From Thiohalorhabdus sp. Cl-TMA (GTDB lineage Bacteria > Pseudomonadota > Gammaproteobacteria > Thiohalorhabdales > Thiohalorhabdaceae): a stretch of DNA of 64,000 nucleotides. Location of the stretch: contig NZ_JBGUAW010000001.1 in NCBI RefSeq assembly GCF_041821045.1, positions 62,001-126,000 of the forward strand. The letters run 5' to 3'. Positions 61,486-64,000 of the stretch are shown here, one piece after another; position 1 is the first letter of the stretch; each line of letters begins with the position of its first letter. Under the pieces are notes generated by a model. It ran no database searches. It was given only the letters and a program-made list of their open reading frames with translations, and was not told the origin of the DNA. Position numbers and translations under genes: made by a program.

Positions 61486-62973
61486 GTGCCCCGCATGATC
61501 GCCCATCTGCCCATTCTCCAGGTGGTCGCCCCCCTGATCGCCGCGCCGGCCTGCATGCTGCTGCGTTGGGCGCGCCTAGCCTGGCTGCTAGCTACCGGGG
61601 TGACCTGGGCCTCCCTGGGAATCGCCGCCCTCCTGGCCCGGCGGGTCATGAGCGAGGGCCCGGTGTCCTACGCCATCGGCGGATGGCTGGCCCCGTGGGG
61701 GATCGAGTACCGCATCGACGCCCTCAATGTCCTGGTGCTGCTTATCGTTACGGGGATCGGGGCGGTAGTCATGCCCTTCGCCCGGGCCAGCGTGGAGCGG
61801 GAGATCCCGCGGGACCGCATCCCGCTGTTCTACGTTGCCTACCTCCTCTGCCTGGCCGGCCTGCTGGGGATCACGGTCACCGGGGACGCATTCAACCTGT
61901 TCGTCTTCCTCGAGATCTCCTCGCTGTCCTCCTACATCCTCATCGCCCAGGGATCGGACCGCCGGGCGCTCACGGCGGCCTACCGCTATCTGATCATGGG
62001 CACCATCGGCGCCACCTTCATCCTGATCGGGGTCGGCTTCCTCTACATGATGACCGGTACCCTGAACATGCAGGACCTGGCGGCTCGCCTTCAGGCGGTG
62101 GAGGACACCCGCACGGTGCGGGCGGGCTTCGCCTTCCTAACGGTGGGGATCAGCCTCAAGCTGGCGCTGTTTCCGCTGCACCTGTGGCTGCCGAACGCCT
62201 ACACCTACGCCCCATCGGCGGTGAGCGCCTTCCTGGCGGCCACGGCCACCAAGGTGGCGGTGTACATGTTCGTGCGCTTCCTGTTCACCGTCTTCGGCGT
62301 AGATTTCGCTTTCGGCGACCTGCCGCTGGAGTGGGTCCTCATGGGTCTGGCGCTGGCCGCCATCTTCAGCGCCTCGGCGGTGGCCATCTTCCAGGAGGAC
62401 GTGCGGCGCATGCTCGCCTATTCGAGCGTGGCCCAGATCGGCTACATGATCCTGGGGGTCAGCTTCGCCACGGTGGCCGGGCTCACGGCGGGCATGACCC
62501 ACCTCTTCAACCACGCCCTCATGAAGGGGGCCTTGTTCCTGGCCGTGGGCGCCGTGGCCTACCGGCTGGGGTCCACGCGGATCGATGATCTCGCCGGATT
62601 GGGCAGGCGCATGCCCTGGACATTCGGGGCCCTGGTGATCGGCGGCATCTCCCTGATCGGCCTGCCCCCCACGGCGGGATTCATCAGCAAGTGGTACCTG
62701 GTGGCGGCGGCCCTGGAGCTCGGCTGGTGGCCCGTGGCCGTGCTGATACTCCTGGGGTCGCTCCTGGCGCTCGTATATATGGGCCGGATCGTGGAGGCGG
62801 CCTACTTCCGGGAGCCGCCCGCGGGCTCGGACCAGCGGCATGAGGCGCCGCCGGGACTGTTGGTGCCCACCTGGACGCTGGTGGCCGCCAACCTGTACTT
62901 CGGCCTGGATACGCGGCTCAACGTCGGCCTGTCCCGGGAGGCGGCGCTCGCCCTGTTCGGAGGGGCGGGTTGA
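61486..62973 (+). CDS. Mrp/Mnh antiporter subunit D (NuoN/NuoM-like proton channel)
   Basis: 495 aa from a GTG at 61486 (ATG 61495 is an equal candidate). About 14 helices. Key ion-path residues of the family are visible: the TM5 glutamate in FVFLEISSLSSYIL and the TM7 lysine in AATATKVAVYMFVRF; the HLWLPNAYTYAPSAVSAFLAA block is the antiporter signature. Its stop overlaps the next gene by one base. Confidence 0.94.
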   Translation: MPRMIAHLPILQVVAPLIAAPACMLLRWARLAWLLATGVTWASLGIAALLARRVMSEGPVSYAIGGWLAPWGIEYRIDALNVLVLLIVTGIGAVVMPFARASVEREIPRDRIPLFYVAYLLCLAGLLGITVTGDAFNLFVFLEISSLSSYILIAQGSDRRALTAAYRYLIMGTIGATFILIGVGFLYMMTGTLNMQDLAARLQAVEDTRTVRAGFAFLTVGISLKLALFPLHLWLPNAYTYAPSAVSAFLAATATKVAVYMFVRFLFTVFGVDFAFGDLPLEWVLMGLALAAIFSASAVAIFQEDVRRMLAYSSVAQIGYMILGVSFATVAGLTAGMTHLFNHALMKGALFLAVGAVAYRLGSTRIDDLAGLGRRMPWTFGALVIGGISLIGLPPTAGFISKWYLVAAALELGWWPVAVLILLGSLLALVYMGRIVEAAYFREPPAGSDQRHEAPPGLLVPTWTLVAANLYFGLDTRLNVGLSREAALALFGGAG

Positions 62974-64000
62974 TGGAGGCGGATACCCTCATGGTCCTGG
63001 CGGGGGCGGTGCCCCTGGTCAGCGCGGTATTGATCCTCGCGGCAGACCGCCGGCCCGCACTGCGGGACGGGCTGGTCCTGCTGGGTGCGCTCGCCCTGCT
63101 GGGCGTGGTGGTGTCCCTGACCCTGGCCTTCTGGGCCGGGGAGCGGCCCTACCTGGAAATCGCCGAGCCGCTCCCGGGGGTGCCCCTGGCCCTGACTCTG
63201 GAGCCTCTGGGGGTCCTCTTCGCCCTGGTGGCGGGTGGGCTCTATGCCGTCACCGCCGTTTACGCGGTGGGCTATATGCGGGGCAACGAGGAGCACGCTC
63301 AGGGGCCCTTCCACGCCTGGTTCGCGCTGGCCCTGGCGGCAACCATGGGTGTGGCCTTCAGCGCCAACCTGTTCTCGCTGTTCATTTTCTACGAGGTCCT
63401 GACCCTGTCCACCTGGCCCCTGGTGACCCACCACGGGGATGCTAGCGCACGCCGGGGCGGGCGGATTTATCTGGGCGTCCTGTTGGCCACCTCGGTGGGC
63501 TTCTTCTTGCCGGCCTTGATCTGGACCTGGCTGGCGGCCGGGACCCTCGACTTCGTATCCGGGGGAATCCTGGCGGGGAACGTGGCGGGCTGGCAGGTGG
63601 GCCTGCTGCTGGCCCTGTACGTGCTCGGTATCGGCAAGGCGGCGGTAATGCCCGTACACTCCTGGCTGCCGGCGGCCATGGTGGCGCCTACCCCGGTAAG
63701 CGCCCTTCTGCATGCGGTGGCGGTGGTAAAAGCCGGGGTGTTCGCGGTCATAAAGGTTGTGGTCTATATCTTCGGCCTGGACTTGCTGCGCGCCGAGCCC
63801 AGTGCCGACCTGCTGATGTACGCGGCGGGCGTAACCGTGGTGCTCGCCTCCTTGGTGGCGCTGCGGCAGGACAACCTCAAGCGGCGACTGGCCTATTCGA
63901 CCATAAGCCAGCTTTCCTACGTGGTAATGGCGGCTTTGCTGTTCACACCGGTGGCCATCGTCGGCGCGGCAATGCACATCGTGGCGCACGCGGTCAGCAA
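62973..64000 (+). CDS. Second proton-antiporter subunit (MrpA/NuoL-like), 3' partial
   Basis: 342 codons, cut by the window end, frame open throughout. EPLGVLFALVAGGLYAVTAVYA and GYMRGNEEHAQGPFHAWFAL resemble the start of MrpA/NuoL. The TM5 glutamate is in LFIFYEVLTLSTWPLVTHH, the TM7 lysine in AVAVVKAGVFAVIKVVV, and the signature is HSWLPAAMVAPTPVSALLHA. A second large channel subunit so close to the first suggests that the MrpA and MrpD roles are taken by separate genes. Confidence 0.9.
   Translation, partial: MEADTLMVLAGAVPLVSAVLILAADRRPALRDGLVLLGALALLGVVVSLTLAFWAGERPYLEIAEPLPGVPLALTLEPLGVLFALVAGGLYAVTAVYAVGYMRGNEEHAQGPFHAWFALALAATMGVAFSANLFSLFIFYEVLTLSTWPLVTHHGDASARRGGRIYLGVLLATSVGFFLPALIWTWLAAGTLDFVSGGILAGNVAGWQVGLLLALYVLGIGKAAVMPVHSWLPAAMVAPTPVSALLHAVAVVKAGVFAVIKVVVYIFGLDLLRAEPSADLLMYAAGVTVVLASLVALRQDNLKRRLAYSTISQLSYVVMAALLFTPVAIVGAAMHIVAHAVS

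Noticed and set aside
1-64000. CRISPR arrays, rRNA and tRNA genes, insertion-sequence transposases, prophage genes
   Set aside because: I saw no regularly spaced repeats, no rRNA or tRNA-like segments, and no transposase, integrase or phage structural genes on either strand.

Overview
The window is about 64 kb of high-GC (roughly two-thirds G+C by eye) chromosomal DNA from a Gram-negative bacterium. Gene content and order fit a gammaproteobacterium: def-fmt-htpX-rsmB, ntrYX-trkAH, glnE, yhdP-nitrilase-tldD-pmbA, mrcA facing pilMNOPQ-aroK-aroB, and hemE. Three independent salt and osmotic systems (TrkAH potassium uptake, ProVWX plus a BCCT betaine transporter, and an Mrp-type multisubunit cation/proton antiporter) suggest a halotolerant or halophilic lifestyle. 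That is an inference from gene content; no 16S gene is present to place the organism.

Layout. 1-14.2 kb: end of def, fmt, htpX, rsmB, two small genes, the nitrogen two-component pair ntrY/ntrX, a MotA/MotB-like proton-channel pair with a long coiled coil, an SDR oxidoreductase, and trkA/trkH. 14.2-19.2 kb (minus strand): a frameshifted BCCT transporter and the proV-proW-proX betaine ABC operon. 19.2-19.85 kb: an AT-richer spacer with no convincing gene. 19.85-30.6 kb: the main accessory island. It is one tightly overlapped operon encoding a BcsB-like periplasmic protein (split by an in-frame amber codon), a cellulose-synthase-like GT2 with two MshEN-type (c-di-GMP-binding family) repeats, a polytopic membrane protein, a membrane-anchored GH113-like hydrolase, a predicted outer-membrane barrel, a lipoprotein CotH-family kinase and an NTP/NDP-antiporter-family protein. 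30.6-34.3 kb: WaaA-like and LpxL-like lipid A/core genes (divergent), a small zinc-finger protein and ilvE. 34.3-47.4 kb: glnE (minus), then yhdP, an exported small protein, a nitrilase, tldD, pmbA, a CysQ-like phosphatase and an APH-fold/P-loop fusion. 47.4-57.7 kb: mrcA (minus) and the type IV pilus assembly operon pilMNOPQ running into aroK-aroB and two small genes. 57.8-64 kb: hemE and an Mrp/Mbh-like antiporter operon cut by the window end.

The most interesting part is the 19.8-30.6 kb island. I read it as a c-di-GMP-responsive exopolysaccharide machine (synthase, periplasmic partner, hydrolase, outer-membrane exit). The exported kinase in the same operon could have its ATP supplied across the inner membrane by the adjacent nucleotide exchanger. 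The domain assignments come from sequence motifs; the system-level reading is inference.
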